DNA from: an uncultured Victivallales bacterium
GTDB taxonomy: Bacteria > Verrucomicrobiota > Lentisphaeria > Victivallales > UBA1829
Length of the DNA stretch: 64,000 nt
Reading direction: 5' to 3'
Assembly (NCBI GenBank): GCA_934644965.1
Contig: CAKUDG010000018.1
Span: 1 to 64,000 of the forward strand
A program made the translations under genes and the position numbers. Below the pieces are notes generated by a model. That model saw only the letters and a list, made by a program, of their open reading frames with translations, was not told where the DNA came from and made no database searches. Positions within the stretch are counted from its first letter, which is position 1. Each line of letters begins with the position of its first letter. Shown here piece after piece: positions 18,582 through 27,076 of this stretch.

Positions 18582-19629
18582 TTTTGATTATGATCTTCCT
18601 GAGGAACTGATTGCGCAGGAACCCCCGGAACATCGCGGAGATTCGCGCATGATGGTGCTGGATCCGCTTTCGGGGGAATGTTCCATTCATCCGTTCCGGG
18701 ATTTTGCGGAGTTTCTTTCTCCGGGCGATGCTCTGGTGAGAAACAATACACGCGTGATCCGGGCCCGTCTTTTTGCACGGAAGGAGACAGGAGCGAAAAT
18801 CGAGCTTTTCCTGCTGGGACTGCATTCTCCGGATAATGATCGGCTCTGGCGCTGCATGATGCGGCCGGCGAAACGGGTTTCGCCCGGGGCGGAACTGCGT
18901 CTGCTTGAACGGGACGGGGAAACACTTTCCGTGTTTTCTGTCCGTCTTCTGGGGAAAGATCCTTCCGGCGTCTGCACGGTGGAGTTCCCCGCCGGAGACG
19001 TGGACGGCCTTTTGAAACAATGCGGGCACCTGCCTCTGCCCCCCTATATCCGGCGCCAGGATGAGGAGCTTGATTCCGAACGCTATCAGACCCTTTATGC
19101 CCAGACCCCAGGCGCCGTGGCCGCGCCGACGGCGGGACTGCATTTTACAGAAGACGTTTTCCGGAAACTCGCGCAAAAAGATGTGAAAACAGTGGATCTT
19201 ACGCTTCACGTCGGGGCGGGCACCTTCAAGCCCGTGACGGAGGAACATGTGGAAGAGCATCAGATGCACCGGGAATTCTACCGTTTCCCCGGGCATGCGG
19301 CTTCTCTGCTGAATGAAACACGGGCGGAAGGACATCGCATTCTGGCCGTCGGGACGACTTCTCTGCGGACTCTGGAAACCTGTGTGGATCCTTCCGGCAT
19401 CTTCCATCCGGGAGAGGGAGAGACGGATATTTTCATCCATCCGCCTCGCCGTGTTCTTTCCGCCGATATGCTCCTGACCAATTTCCATCTTCCCAAAAGC
19501 ACTCTTCTCATGCTGGTTTCCGCGTTTGCCGGGACGGAGAACATCCGAAGGGCCTATGCCATTGCCGTGAAGGAGAAAATGAGATTCTTCAGCTACGGGG
19601 ACTGCATGCTGATTCTGAACCGGATCTGA
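18568..19629 (+). CDS. queA: S-adenosylmethionine:tRNA ribosyltransferase-isomerase
   Basis: Converts preQ1-modified tRNA to epoxyqueuosine-tRNA using the ribosyl part of SAM, the penultimate step of queuosine synthesis. The 353-residue product begins with the family hallmark FDYDLPEELIAQEP and carries RDxSR-like and GLHFTEDVF / LTLHVGAGTF segments of QueA. The start is placed at 18568 to match the family N-terminus; it overlaps glgA by 14 bases. Length is normal for the family. Confidence 0.95.
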   Translation: MRTDDFDYDLPEELIAQEPPEHRGDSRMMVLDPLSGECSIHPFRDFAEFLSPGDALVRNNTRVIRARLFARKETGAKIELFLLGLHSPDNDRLWRCMMRPAKRVSPGAELRLLERDGETLSVFSVRLLGKDPSGVCTVEFPAGDVDGLLKQCGHLPLPPYIRRQDEELDSERYQTLYAQTPGAVAAPTAGLHFTEDVFRKLAQKDVKTVDLTLHVGAGTFKPVTEEHVEEHQMHREFYRFPGHAASLLNETRAEGHRILAVGTTSLRTLETCVDPSGIFHPGEGETDIFIHPPRRVLSADMLLTNFHLPKSTLLMLVSAFAGTENIRRAYAIAVKEKMRFFSYGDCMLILNRI

Positions 19630-19977
19630 GAATTCTGAAATCCCGGGGGACTTCTTCCGGGAAACTTCCGCAAGCTCCCCCCCCACCACCGGAAGAAAAG
19701 AACGGATGACCGCACTCTTTATCTCCTTCCCGGGGAAGAAGAAAAAATCCGGGCGCTGAGCCCGGGAGGAAATACTGGAAATCCGGAGCGGAAGATGCTA
19801 TATTATACACTCACGTTCAAAGACGTTTTTTTTACAGCAGAAGAAGTGGGCCTACGGAAACTCCCCGATGGAGACAGAACAAAATCCCCCTTCCCATGCA
19901 GAATACGCAGAATCCATTTGCAAGAGGAAACGATAATATATCATACTCTGATAAGATAAGGAAGGAGACTGGCAATC
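19630..19977. other. Intergenic region with promoter and about 165-base leader
   Basis: Contains a GC-rich hairpin CCGGGC/GCCCGG near 19749-19766 and a promoter ending at 19804. The leader includes a 22-codon frame from 19869 with no strong ribosome binding site; I see no recognisable riboswitch. Confidence 0.45.
19776..19804 (+). promoter_or_regulatory. Promoter upstream of gpmI
   Basis: TGGAAA (19776-19781), 17-base spacer, TATATT (19799-19804) followed by A. Confidence 0.55.
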
Positions 19978-21633
19978 ATGGCGTGCAAGCTTGAGACAAA
20001 CCCGAAATTCCAGGGACGGCGCGGACCCGTTGTACTCGTCATCATGGACGGCGTAGGAATCGGCAAATACAAGGACGGAGACGCCGTTCTTGATTCCAAC
20101 ACTCCCTTTCTTCACAAGATGATGAAGGAACTTCCCTATACCGAACTCAAAGCCCACGGGACCGCGGTCGGACTGCCCAGCGATGACGACATGGGCAACA
20201 GCGAAGTCGGACACAACGCCATGGGCTGCGGGCGCGTCTTTTCCCAGGGTGCGAAACTGGTATCCGAAGCCATCTCCTCCGGCAGGATGTTTGAAGGCCG
20301 GACCTGGGAGAAAGTCATTGAAAAGACGAAACAGGGCGGAACGCTGCATTTCATCGGACTTTTTTCCGACGGCAACGTGCACAGCAACATCGCCCATCTC
20401 AAAGGCATGATTGAAAACGCCCGCAAGAACGGCGTCCGGAAAATCCGGATCCATGCGCTGCTGGACGGCCGGGACGTTCCCGAAACCTCCGCCCTCGACT
20501 ATATCGATCCCTTCGAAGAATATCTCAAATCCATCAACGATGCGGATTCCTGCGATTACCGGATTGCTTCCGGCGGGGGACGCATGGTCATTACAATGGA
20601 CCGCTACGGCGCGAACTGGGACATGGTCAGGAAAGGCTGGGATACTCATGTGGCCGGACGCGGCCGTATGTTCCCCAATGCCCATGACGCCGTCGTGACG
20701 CTCCGCGAGGAAACCCATGCGATCGACCAGGATCTTCCGCCTTTTGTGATTTCCGACGACGGAGTCACACCTGTCGGCCCGATTCAGGACGGCGATGCAG
20801 TGGTCTATTTCAACTTCCGCGGAGACCGTGCCATTGAAATCAGCCAGGCCTTCGATTCCGGGGATTCCTTCGACAAATTCGTGCGCGATCCCCGCCCCGA
20901 TGTCTTCTATGCCGGCATGATGGAATATGACGGGGACCTGCACATCCCGCAGAACTATCTCGTGAATCCGCCCGAAATCGACAACACTCTCGGAGAGTAT
21001 CTGGCAAAATCAGGTGTCAGCCAGCTTGCTGTCAGCGAGACGCAGAAGTTCGGGCATGTCACCTACTTCTTCAACGGGAACCGTTCCGGCATGTTTGATG
21101 AGACTTTGGAAAAGTATGTGGAAATTCCTTCTGATGTCGTTCCTTTTGAACAGCGTCCGTGGATGCAGTGCGCCCTGATCACCGATCTGGTCTGCCGGAA
21201 TATTGAGGAAAACGCCTTCCGCTTCATTCGTTTGAATTTCCCGAACGGGGACATGGTCGGGCATACGGGAGTGTATCAGGCGGTTCAGACAGCCATGGCG
21301 GCTCTGGATCTTTGTCTGGAACGCATTTACAACAGCGTGAAGAAGGCAGGCGGAGTCATGATCGTCACCGCCGACCACGGAAATGCCGACGACATGTATG
21401 AGCATGACAAAAAAGGCGCTCTGAAGCTCGATGCCTCCGGCGCTCCGCGCAGAAAAACCAGCCATTCCCTGAATCCCGTCCCCGCCTTCATCTATGATCC
21501 CGAATACAAGGGGGAATATTCCCTGGAGCTGAACAAGGGGCTCGGAATCAGTTCGATTGCGGCAACGTGCATTGACTTCCTCGGACTGATCCCTCCGGCG
21601 GATTATGACAAATCCCTGATTCGCTTTAAGTAA
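19978..21633 (+). CDS. gpmI: 2,3-bisphosphoglycerate-independent phosphoglycerate mutase
   Basis: Interconverts 3- and 2-phosphoglycerate in glycolysis through a phosphoserine intermediate and two Mn2+ ions. The metal site is visible in LVIMDGVGIG. The phosphorylated serine lies in DDDMGNSEVGHNAMG and a late TADHGNAD supplies further ligands. At 551 residues it is somewhat longer than the usual 510. AAGGAAGGAG precedes the start. Confidence 0.95.
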   Translation: MACKLETNPKFQGRRGPVVLVIMDGVGIGKYKDGDAVLDSNTPFLHKMMKELPYTELKAHGTAVGLPSDDDMGNSEVGHNAMGCGRVFSQGAKLVSEAISSGRMFEGRTWEKVIEKTKQGGTLHFIGLFSDGNVHSNIAHLKGMIENARKNGVRKIRIHALLDGRDVPETSALDYIDPFEEYLKSINDADSCDYRIASGGGRMVITMDRYGANWDMVRKGWDTHVAGRGRMFPNAHDAVVTLREETHAIDQDLPPFVISDDGVTPVGPIQDGDAVVYFNFRGDRAIEISQAFDSGDSFDKFVRDPRPDVFYAGMMEYDGDLHIPQNYLVNPPEIDNTLGEYLAKSGVSQLAVSETQKFGHVTYFFNGNRSGMFDETLEKYVEIPSDVVPFEQRPWMQCALITDLVCRNIEENAFRFIRLNFPNGDMVGHTGVYQAVQTAMAALDLCLERIYNSVKKAGGVMIVTADHGNADDMYEHDKKGALKLDASGAPRRKTSHSLNPVPAFIYDPEYKGEYSLELNKGLGISSIAATCIDFLGLIPPADYDKSLIRFK

Positions 21634-22216
21634 GAGCATTACAGGGAAAACGCCGCCTCTCTGACTGCTTTCTTCCGGAGAACGACCGCTCTCCGGAGAA
21701 AAGTGGAAGCGGAAAAGCTGTGCATCCGGAAATTTCCGGATGCCTTTTTCCGGAAACGGGAAAAAAGAACTTCCCGGAGAGGAAAAAGTGAGTCCCTTTG
21801 CGGAACATTCCACCCGGAGCGGAAAAACCGGAGCGGAAACTCAGGACGGAAAGACGGGGGGGCGGAAAGACGGGGCGGGTCTGCTGCTTCCGTTTTTCTT
21901 CTCTTCTAGCTCGATCTCTTTTTTCCATTCTTCACCTTTTCTGGCGCGCTCTTTTTCTTTTTTCCGTCTATCCTTTTTCCTTTTTCCACTGTGAGAACTG
22001 GAAGGGGGAAAGTGAAGGACGCGGCAGATTGAGAAAGATGTCAAAATAAGGAAAAAAAGCAAAAGAGGGAACAGAGAAACAATGTGGATGGACTGGATTA
22101 TGGGGAAAGTCCATTCATTTCTTTGATGATTTTTTCACCATTCTCTTTTCTTTGCTGTGGCAAGCACGGGCTGTTGTTGTATATTTTGAAGAAAGAATGC
22201 AGGAGGATCCATCATC
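21634..22216. other. Intergenic region
   Basis: Holds the gpmI terminator and then a pyrimidine-rich stretch (21890-21990) that breaks up any coding signal. No gene supported. Confidence 0.5.
21722..21749 (+). terminator. Rho-independent terminator after gpmI
   Basis: A perfect palindrome GCATCCGGAAA/TTTCCGGATGC (21722-21743) is followed by CTTTTT. Confidence 0.8.
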
Positions 22217-23320
22217 ATGTCATCGTCATCCGGACCGGGGACTTTTTCCCCGGCAGAAGAAGAGAAAGGGACGCATGTCCTGTTTCTGGTTGACTCCTTT
22301 GCACAGATTTACCGCGGGTACTACGCGGTCCGCGGTCTGACGGGAGAAGACGGCTTCCCCAGCAACGCGATTTTTGCCATGATGAAATTTCTGATGAAGA
22401 TGCATGCGGAGCATCCTTCGGAATACGGAGCATTTGTGTTTGACGAAGGGAAGCCGCCTCATCGTCTCCAGCTTGCGCCCCTGTACAAGGCGAACCGTCC
22501 TCCGATGCCGGAGGATCTGAAAGTCCAGCTTCCGCTTCTGGAGGATCTGATTGACGCGTTCGGCTGGAAACGACTCCGCTGGAAGAACTGGGAGGCGGAC
22601 GACCTGATTGCCGTGATCTGCGGAATTTGTCCGGATAGAAAGATCCGGATTGTTTCCGCGGACAAAGACCTGGCGCAGCTCGTCGATTCCCGAGTGTGCA
22701 TGCTGGTTCCGGACAAGGATTCATCCAAAGGTTTTTCCATCCGCGGGGAATCGGAAGTGCGGGAGAAATTCGGAGTCCATCCTTCGGAAATAGTCGATTA
22801 TCTTGCCATGATCGGCGATGCGTCGGACAACATTCCGGGACTGGAGGGCGTGGGACCGAAAACTGCGGCGCGTCTGATTTCGCGTTTCGGCTCCATCGAG
22901 TCGATTCTCCTGCATGCGGAGGAAATTCCGCAGGAGAAGCTCCGGGAGAAAATCCGTTCCGCTTCGGAACGTCTCCGGACGAACATTGAACTGGTGAAAC
23001 TGGTCCGGACTCCGCCGGAAGGCTGTGACTGGAACGAATCCTCTTTCCGTCGGGAGCCTGCCGATTTTCCCAGAATTCTGGAAATCGCGGAACGTCTGCG
23101 CTTCCGCAGCCTGATCCGGGAACTCACTCAAATGATGGCTTCCGCAACGCTTCCGGCTTCTGATCCTGAATCTGGTCCTGAGTCTGATCCTGAGTCAGCT
23201 TCCCGGGCGGCTCGTACCGGCGGAACGGAGGAGAAGGGCGGCACCGCTTCTTCTATTCCGCGTGCTTCCGTTTTCCGGCCTGGGCAGGAGGATCCCCCGG
23301 AACAACTGGAACTTTTTTGA
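22217..23320 (+). CDS. Stand-alone 5'-3' exonuclease (PolI N-terminal-domain family)
   Basis: A 367-residue flap endonuclease-like protein matching the N-terminal exonuclease domain of DNA polymerase I. Visible blocks are VDSFAQIYRGYYA, LYKANRPPMPEDL, the metal-site ADDLIAV and SADKDLAQLV, and the helix-hairpin-helix region GDASDNIPGLEGVGPKTAA. There is no polymerase or 3'-5' exonuclease domain. The C-terminal tail contains a short acidic repeat (SDPES/SGPES). Strong AGGAGG precedes the ATG. Likely role: removal of RNA primers and flaps. It is followed 58 bases later by ispD. Confidence 0.88.
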   Translation: MSSSSGPGTFSPAEEEKGTHVLFLVDSFAQIYRGYYAVRGLTGEDGFPSNAIFAMMKFLMKMHAEHPSEYGAFVFDEGKPPHRLQLAPLYKANRPPMPEDLKVQLPLLEDLIDAFGWKRLRWKNWEADDLIAVICGICPDRKIRIVSADKDLAQLVDSRVCMLVPDKDSSKGFSIRGESEVREKFGVHPSEIVDYLAMIGDASDNIPGLEGVGPKTAARLISRFGSIESILLHAEEIPQEKLREKIRSASERLRTNIELVKLVRTPPEGCDWNESSFRREPADFPRILEIAERLRFRSLIRELTQMMASATLPASDPESGPESDPESASRAARTGGTEEKGGTASSIPRASVFRPGQEDPPEQLELF

Positions 23321-23378
23321 CCGGGAAAAGCCCGGAGCCGGATTCCGGTTCGCCTATTTGCAGAAGAGGGCAGTTTAT

Positions 23379-24119
23379 ATGCAGGACGATCTTTCCGATA
23401 CAGCCTTGGTGATTGCCGCCGGCGGCTCTTCAACCCGCTTCGGAGGAGATAACAAACTCCTTGTCCACTTGAACGGGATTCCGCTGTTTGCGCACTCCAT
23501 TCTCCGTGCGGCGCCGCTTCTTCCGGAGGAGGGGGGGCGGATTGTGATGGCGGTGCCCCCGGGGCAGGAGGAACGGTTTTTTGAACTTGCGGAGGAATTT
23601 CTTCCTGGGATCCGGATTGAATTTGTCAAAGGCGGGGAGAATCGTCTGGAATCGGTGCTGCATGCGCTGGAGCATCTGGATTCTTCGCGGATCCGGATTG
23701 CGGCGGTGCACGATGCGGCGCGTCCGATGTTGAATCCGGATCTTCTGCGGAAGACTGTGGAGGAAGCGCGCAGGCACGGTGGAGCGCTTGTCTGCCGGAA
23801 GATTTGCGATACGGTGAAATGGGTGAATGGAGCCTCCGGTGTGATTGAGAGGACGGTCCCGCGGGACTGTCTCTGGGGGGCCGAGACTCCGCAGTGTTTT
23901 GAGCTGTCTCTCCTGCTTCCCGCCTGCCGGAAGGCACTGGCGGCGGGATTTGAGGCGACGGACGAAGCGTCTGTCATGGAGCATTTCAGCGATGTCCGCC
24001 CAGTTGTCGTGGAAAACCGGGATCCGAATCCGAAAATCACGTACCGGGAGGATCTGACTGCAACATCGGTTCTTCTTCCACTTTTCCCTGCGCAGGAGTC
24101 GTCGTGCGGGATGGAGTGA
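23379..24119 (+). CDS. ispD: 2-C-methyl-D-erythritol 4-phosphate cytidylyltransferase
   Basis: Transfers CMP from CTP to methylerythritol phosphate in the MEP isoprenoid pathway. The 246-residue product shows the nucleotide-binding loop AAGGSSTRFGGDNK near the N-terminus, VHDAARP in the middle and the conserved ETPQCF and TDEAS segments. The start at 23379 follows AAGAGGG and matches family length. No ispF is fused or adjacent. It converges on the phosphoesterase gene downstream. Confidence 0.92.
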   Translation: MQDDLSDTALVIAAGGSSTRFGGDNKLLVHLNGIPLFAHSILRAAPLLPEEGGRIVMAVPPGQEERFFELAEEFLPGIRIEFVKGGENRLESVLHALEHLDSSRIRIAAVHDAARPMLNPDLLRKTVEEARRHGGALVCRKICDTVKWVNGASGVIERTVPRDCLWGAETPQCFELSLLLPACRKALAAGFEATDEASVMEHFSDVRPVVVENRDPNPKITYREDLTATSVLLPLFPAQESSCGME

Positions 24120-24264
24120 GGAAAGATGGGGGAGGGGAACTGTTTCATTTTGCGCGGACAATGCGTCAAAGGGAAGGCGGTCCCCTTCTGCATCGTTCTC
24201 AGCCGTTCTTCATCTTCCCCATTTCCTGAGCCTTCGCTTTTTCCTGTGGAAGTGGGTCCCTTTT

Positions 24265-25026
24265 TCAGGAATGAAGGGAAGAAATGAGCGTTTCCGCATT
24301 TCCGATTTCGACGATGGCTCCTTCCTCTTTTCCGGGGCAATGGATCACGGCGATTTCCCCCTGATCCTGGAAGGCCGGGACGACATGCAGAGTACATCCG
24401 TCCGTCTCCCTGCGAATGGACCTGTGAAAATGACCGAGGACAAGCAGTCTTTCCTTTTTCTGCTCCGCCATTTCGAGTAGACGGCGTTCGACAGCGTTTT
24501 CCGGGAAGAATTTTTTATGTTTCCGGTTGCTGTTTTTCAGGGAACGGCGGATTTTATCCGCTGCAGCGGGTCCGAAAAAGGGTCCGGAAAGAGCCGCGAG
24601 GAACCGCGTGAAGGGATTTCTCAGCAGAATGCGGAGCAGGCGGTAGGAATAATCCGCCCGGTTGATTCGGTCTCCATGCTCGAAGCGGATTCCTCCGAGG
24701 GTGATTCCGCGGGATGAGACTTGTGTGAAAGCATTGTGACGGGCCTGTGTCACATAGAATTCGTGGTTGCCTTCCAGGAAGAGGACGGGGCGCTTGAGTC
24801 GGGCGTTTTTGCACCAGGAGAGGAAACTCGCGTGGAGGGGATCCTCATAGGATCTCTGTGCGACCCATAATTCAAAGATGTCGCCGAGGAAGACGACAGC
24901 GCACTCTTCCGGCAGGGAATCGATCTGTTTCAGGAGCCGGAAGAAATCATCTGTCCGTTTCTCCTCCCCGCCGCAGAGGTGAGCGTCTGCGATGACAAGA
25001 AAAGTGAAAGGGTTTGTATCATTCAT
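24265..25026 (-). CDS. LpxH-like metallophosphoesterase (UDP-2,3-diacylglucosamine diphosphatase type)
   Basis: A 253-residue calcineurin-like phosphoesterase. Metal ligands follow the family order: DAH (Asp14, His16), GDIFELW (Asp49), GNHEFY (Asn87, His88), FEHGDRIN (His117) and GHFHR (His199, His201). The GDxFExW and HGD forms are those of LpxH, which cleaves UDP-diacylglucosamine to lipid X in lipid A synthesis at the inner membrane. Other related phosphoesterases cannot be excluded. No clear Shine-Dalgarno is seen; a TATAGT lies only a few bases upstream of the ATG. Confidence 0.8.
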   Translation of the reverse strand: MNDTNPFTFLVIADAHLCGGEEKRTDDFFRLLKQIDSLPEECAVVFLGDIFELWVAQRSYEDPLHASFLSWCKNARLKRPVLFLEGNHEFYVTQARHNAFTQVSSRGITLGGIRFEHGDRINRADYSYRLLRILLRNPFTRFLAALSGPFFGPAAADKIRRSLKNSNRKHKKFFPENAVERRLLEMAEQKKERLLVLGHFHRSIRRETDGCTLHVVPAFQDQGEIAVIHCPGKEEGAIVEIGNAETLISSLHS

Positions 25027-25081
25027 GGAGGTACTATATCATGCGGCTGGGGTTTTTTCCTCTTTTTCCGCATCTTTTCGT

Positions 25082-25109
25082 TTGAAAAAAAGTGTTTTTA
25101 TGTCATATT
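25082..25109 (+). promoter_or_regulatory. Promoter for tRNA-Thr
   Basis: TTGAAA (25082-25087), 16-base spacer, CATATT (25104-25109) followed by A, about 20 bases before the tRNA. Confidence 0.65.
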
Positions 25110-25129
25110 ACGTGACATCTCATCATGAT

Positions 25130-25204
25130 GCCAGTTTAGCTCAGTGGTAGAGCAGCTGTTTTGTAAACAGCCGGTCGTTGGTTCGAATCCGACAACTGGC
25201 TCCA
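25130..25204 (+). tRNA. tRNA-Thr (TGT anticodon)
   Basis: Acceptor GCCAGTT pairs with AACTGGC, discriminator T, encoded CCA. Anticodon stem GCTGT/ACAGC-like with loop TTTGTAA gives anticodon TGT, reading ACA. The T loop is TTCGAAT. Confidence 0.96.
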
Positions 25205-25546
25205 CTTTTTCCTCTGTACAGCACTTTCTTTTTTTGCCTTAGAATACAAACAGAATAAAATCTTGGATTTCAAAATTTCTCCATTATCAACCACTCTCAT
25301 CTATACTTTGAAACTGCTTGTGTAAGAGAACTCCTGCACTGCATTTGAACTAAAAATGAACATTTTTCCCCTTGTCGCTGAGTATTTCTCAAAAGAGAGA
25401 TTTACTCCGCGAAGAATGCAGAGGATAATTTTATCTTGATTTTGAGATCTGATTGAACACTTGAAAAAAAAGTTATATCATTTGTATTTTGTGATATGAG
25501 AGGGTATTGTAGAAAATGAACCGTCATTGAACTGGGGGACGATCAA
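25205..25546. other. AT-rich intergenic region next to tRNA-Thr
   Basis: AT-rich from here through about 26900. It contains the promoter of the downstream nuclease gene at 25453-25481 but no gene. Confidence 0.5.
25453..25481 (+). promoter_or_regulatory. Promoter for the HsdR-N-type gene
   Basis: TTGAAC (25453-25458), 17-base spacer, TATCAT (25476-25481). The -10 lies inside an inverted repeat, ATATCA ... TGATAT (about 25475-25497), which could be an operator. Confidence 0.55.
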
Positions 25547-26638
25547 ATGAAAGATGCAGTTAAAAGTCTTGCCGAGCGCATTGAACGCACGATGGAACGT
25601 ATAGAAACCGAGGAAGCAACGAAAAACGCATATGTTATGCCCTTCCTTCAGCTCCTGGGATATGATGTTTTTAACCCGCTTGAAGTGGTGCCGGAATACA
25701 CTGCTGATTTCGGAATCAAGAAAGGGGAAAAGGTCGATTATGCAATTTTTCTGAATAATGAACCTGTTATTCTGATCGAGTGCAAAGGGTGTCACAATGA
25801 ATTGAATATTGATAATGAAAGTCAGCTCTTTCGCTATTTTCATGTGACGAAAGCAAAATTTGGTATTCTGACAAATGGCATTGTATATAAATTTTTCACT
25901 GATCTTGATGAAATAAACAAAATGGATTCGCGGCCATTTCTGGAAATCAACCTTCTTCAGTATGATAAGATCAATTATAATGAATTTGCAAAATTCGCGA
26001 AGTCAAACTTTAATTCTGAGAATATCAGAAAAACAGCGGATATACTAAAATGTTCTCATGCGATTCGTTCTGTCCTTCTTTCTGAATTTGCCAGCCCGTC
26101 TGATGATTTTGTTCGAATGGTTTTCAAAAAAATGGATTGTTGTGGCGGATTTTTTACTGAGAGAGTGAAGGACAAACTTACTCCTCTTGTTAAATCCGCC
26201 ATCGAAACAATTATTAATGACAAGGTGAAGGCAAATTTAGACATTGCACTGAAAAATACTCAAAAAACACAGGAAGAACTTGCCGAACAACAGTCCGAAG
26301 GGAAAGAGGATGAGGACGGAGGAATTCTTACAACTCAGGAAGAAATAGACGCTTATAATATTATCAAAGCCATTGCAACGGAAATCATTGATCCCGCACG
26401 TGTGGGAATACGGGATGCAAAGTCTTATTGTGCAATTCTTTTAGATGACAATAATCGCAGGCCCATTTGTCGTCTTTACTTCAATCATCCAGAACGGAAA
26501 ATGATTTCAATCTTTGAAACCTCACAGGAAGAGAAAATTCCCTTGGCCGGACTTTCCGAAATTTTCAAGATGAAACAGCGTGTCCACAATGCAATCCAAC
26601 GTTATATCGTGAATTCTGATACAATCACTCAATCTTAA
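25547..26638 (+). CDS. Orphan type I restriction HsdR-N-terminal-like nuclease domain protein
   Basis: A 363-residue protein. The N-terminal half has the PD-(D/E)xK nuclease pattern of HsdR N-terminal domains: VDYAIFLNNEPVILIECKG with Asp64, Glu78 and Lys80, followed by the QLFRYF helix (QxxxY-like motif). The C-terminal half carries another alpha/beta region with LYFNHPERK, similar to the tail of many orphan type I restriction endonuclease-like proteins. There is no helicase domain and no HsdM or HsdS beside it. Codon use is strongly AT-rich compared with neighbours and the gene sits just after tRNA-Thr, suggesting horizontal acquisition. Defence function is possible but not shown. Confidence 0.75.
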   Translation: MKDAVKSLAERIERTMERIETEEATKNAYVMPFLQLLGYDVFNPLEVVPEYTADFGIKKGEKVDYAIFLNNEPVILIECKGCHNELNIDNESQLFRYFHVTKAKFGILTNGIVYKFFTDLDEINKMDSRPFLEINLLQYDKINYNEFAKFAKSNFNSENIRKTADILKCSHAIRSVLLSEFASPSDDFVRMVFKKMDCCGGFFTERVKDKLTPLVKSAIETIINDKVKANLDIALKNTQKTQEELAEQQSEGKEDEDGGILTTQEEIDAYNIIKAIATEIIDPARVGIRDAKSYCAILLDDNNRRPICRLYFNHPERKMISIFETSQEEKIPLAGLSEIFKMKQRVHNAIQRYIVNSDTITQS

Positions 26639-27076
26639 TCTGTTGTAAGCTGTAGTTCGTATGACGTTTTGCTCTATGAGAATTGCAAAGTATCGTGGAA
26701 AAACTTTCTCTTGCGCTTTTACCTTTACATCTTAGGAAAGCGGAATTTAGGATCGTTTTCTGTCGATGTATTCCAGCAAGATGCAAAGACACTATTATTT
26801 TTTCAAAGAGCAGTCATATTTCCGAGATGGTTTCATCTGGACAGTTTCTTACTCCTCAAATTTTTTTCCAGTAGCCTTCCTTTTTGGAGAATAGATCCGT
26901 GGTTTCCATACCTTAGGGGAAGACACTGAGGATAAGACAGAAAAAACGGAGAAGGAAAACGCAAGCACACGCGTTCTTCCGCTTCTCCGTTCTTCTTTTC
27001 TCTTCTCTCTCGTCTCTCGCGCGGGACGGGACGTCTTCCGTTCAGATTGACGTCCCACGGATTGCCGCATAGTCCG
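26639..27076. other. Intergenic region between convergent genes
   Basis: AT-rich remnant to about 26900 with small open frames of no recognisable family, then a hairpin terminator. I found no second copy of the tRNA-Thr 3' end that would mark an integration site. Confidence 0.5.
26941..26991 (-). terminator. Terminator of the sugar isomerase gene
   Basis: Stem ACGGAGAAG/CTTCTCCGT extended by GAAAACGC/GCGTTCTTC. On the minus strand it is followed by six T residues. A pyrimidine-rich tract on the other side may let it work both ways. Confidence 0.7.

Noticed and set aside
19869..19937. 22-codon leader peptide before gpmI
   Set aside because: No strong ribosome binding site and no amino-acid bias that would suggest attenuation.
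22150..22190. Sigma-54-type promoter before the exonuclease gene
   Set aside because: TGGCA is present, but the -12 GC element is not at the required spacing.
25130..27076. Integrated element at tRNA-Thr
   Set aside because: No integrase and no duplicated tRNA 3' end were found; only the composition shift and one foreign-looking gene support transfer.
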